Under the pieces are notes generated by a model. It was not told the DNA's origin. It was given only the letters and a program-made list of their open reading frames with translations, and searched no databases. The position numbers were made by a program, and so were the translations under genes. From an uncultured bacterium (GTDB lineage Bacteria > Pseudomonadota > Alphaproteobacteria > Rhodospirillales > Rhodospirillaceae): 6,478 bases of DNA. Numbering within the stretch: position 1 is the stretch's first letter; each line of letters begins with the position of its first letter. Location: positions 1 through 6,478 of the forward strand of contig CAITZE010000285.1 in the NCBI GenBank assembly GCA_903896775.1, read 5' to 3'. Below, in pieces: positions 6,226 through 6,478 of the stretch.

Positions 6226-6478
6226 TTAACGCTTCGAAAACTGGAAGCTGCGGCGCGCCTTCTTGCGGCCGTACTTCTTACGCTCGACGACGCGCGGATC
6301 GCGGGTCAGGAAGCCGGCGGCCTTCAAAGCGGGACGCAACGTCGGTTCGTAATAGGTCAAAGCCTTGGAGATGCCGTGACGCACGGCGCCAGCCTGGCCC
6401 GACATGCCGCCGCCCGAAACCGTGCAAATGACATCGAATTCGTTGGCGCGGTTGGTGACGGTGAACGGTTGGTTGATC
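6226..6478 (-). CDS. rpsI: 30S ribosomal protein S9, C-terminal 83 residues (runs off the right edge)
   Basis: The C-terminal part of ribosomal protein S9, a small-subunit head protein whose extended tail reaches the P-site tRNA anticodon region. Reading from the right edge, the segment begins INQPFTVTNRANEFDV. It continues with the S9 signature G-G-G-x-S-G-Q-A-G-A-x-R-H-G-I-S-K-A-L. It then has L-R-P-x-L-K-x-A-G-F-L-T-R-D-P-R-V-V-E-R-K-K-Y-G-R-K-K-A-R-R and ends F-Q-F-S-K-R, whose final Lys-Arg is the universally conserved tRNA-contacting tail. The missing N-terminus lies to the right, where rplM would be expected upstream. The 3' end is followed by two hairpins, the second an intrinsic terminator, before argC. 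Confidence 0.97.
   Translation of the reverse strand, partial: INQPFTVTNRANEFDVICTVSGGGMSGQAGAVRHGISKALTYYEPTLRPALKAAGFLTRDPRVVERKKYGRKKARRSFQFSKR

Noticed and set aside
5868..6431. A 187-codon plus-strand frame across the argC start, terminator and rpsI
   Set aside because: It crosses a clear terminator and is antisense to the conserved argC and rpsI reading frames. Its sequence has no protein-like features.

Overview
The window looks like ordinary chromosomal DNA from an alphaproteobacterium, probably Rhodospirillales-like or a neighbouring order. The evidence is the gene order rpsI-argC, the pairing of an AlaC/YfdZ-type aminotransferase with homoserine dehydrogenase, a class I polyhydroxyalkanoate (PHA) synthase of alphaproteobacterial type, and moderately GC-rich coding sequence with no sign of foreign composition. 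Genus-level placement is not possible from the sequence alone. No mobile element, CRISPR array, tRNA, rRNA or phage gene is visible, and no frameshifted gene was found.

Left block, minus strand (1-2506): a predicted outer-membrane lipoprotein with a shortened OmpA-like C-terminus, then a class I/II aminotransferase, then the first 73 codons of homoserine dehydrogenase, which runs off the left edge. The aminotransferase and hom are 10 bp apart and are almost certainly co-transcribed. The lipoprotein is separated from the aminotransferase by a 128-bp leader that carries a perfect inverted repeat.

Centre (2507-4610): a 253-bp divergent intergenic region with two A7 tracts separates the lipoprotein from phaC, the only plus-strand gene. 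phaC encodes a complete class I PHA synthase with an intact Cys-Asp-His triad. phaA, phaB, phaP and phaR are not in the window.

Right block, minus strand (4607-6478): the C-terminal part of ribosomal protein S9 (rpsI) enters from the right edge and is followed by a strong intrinsic terminator. Next come argC (type 2 N-acetyl-gamma-glutamyl-phosphate reductase) and, 22 bp later, a gamma-carbonic-anhydrase-family hexapeptide protein. The latter converges on phaC with a 4-bp overlap of the stop codons.

Functionally this is a housekeeping stretch: translation (S9), arginine biosynthesis (ArgC), aspartate-family and alanine amino-acid metabolism (Hom, aminotransferase), carbon storage (PhaC) and an envelope lipoprotein. 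I do not see a previously undescribed system. The points most worth a second look are the poorly characterised lipoprotein, the terminator sitting 27 nt upstream of argC, the inverted repeat in the aminotransferase leader, and the A-tract region between the divergent genes.
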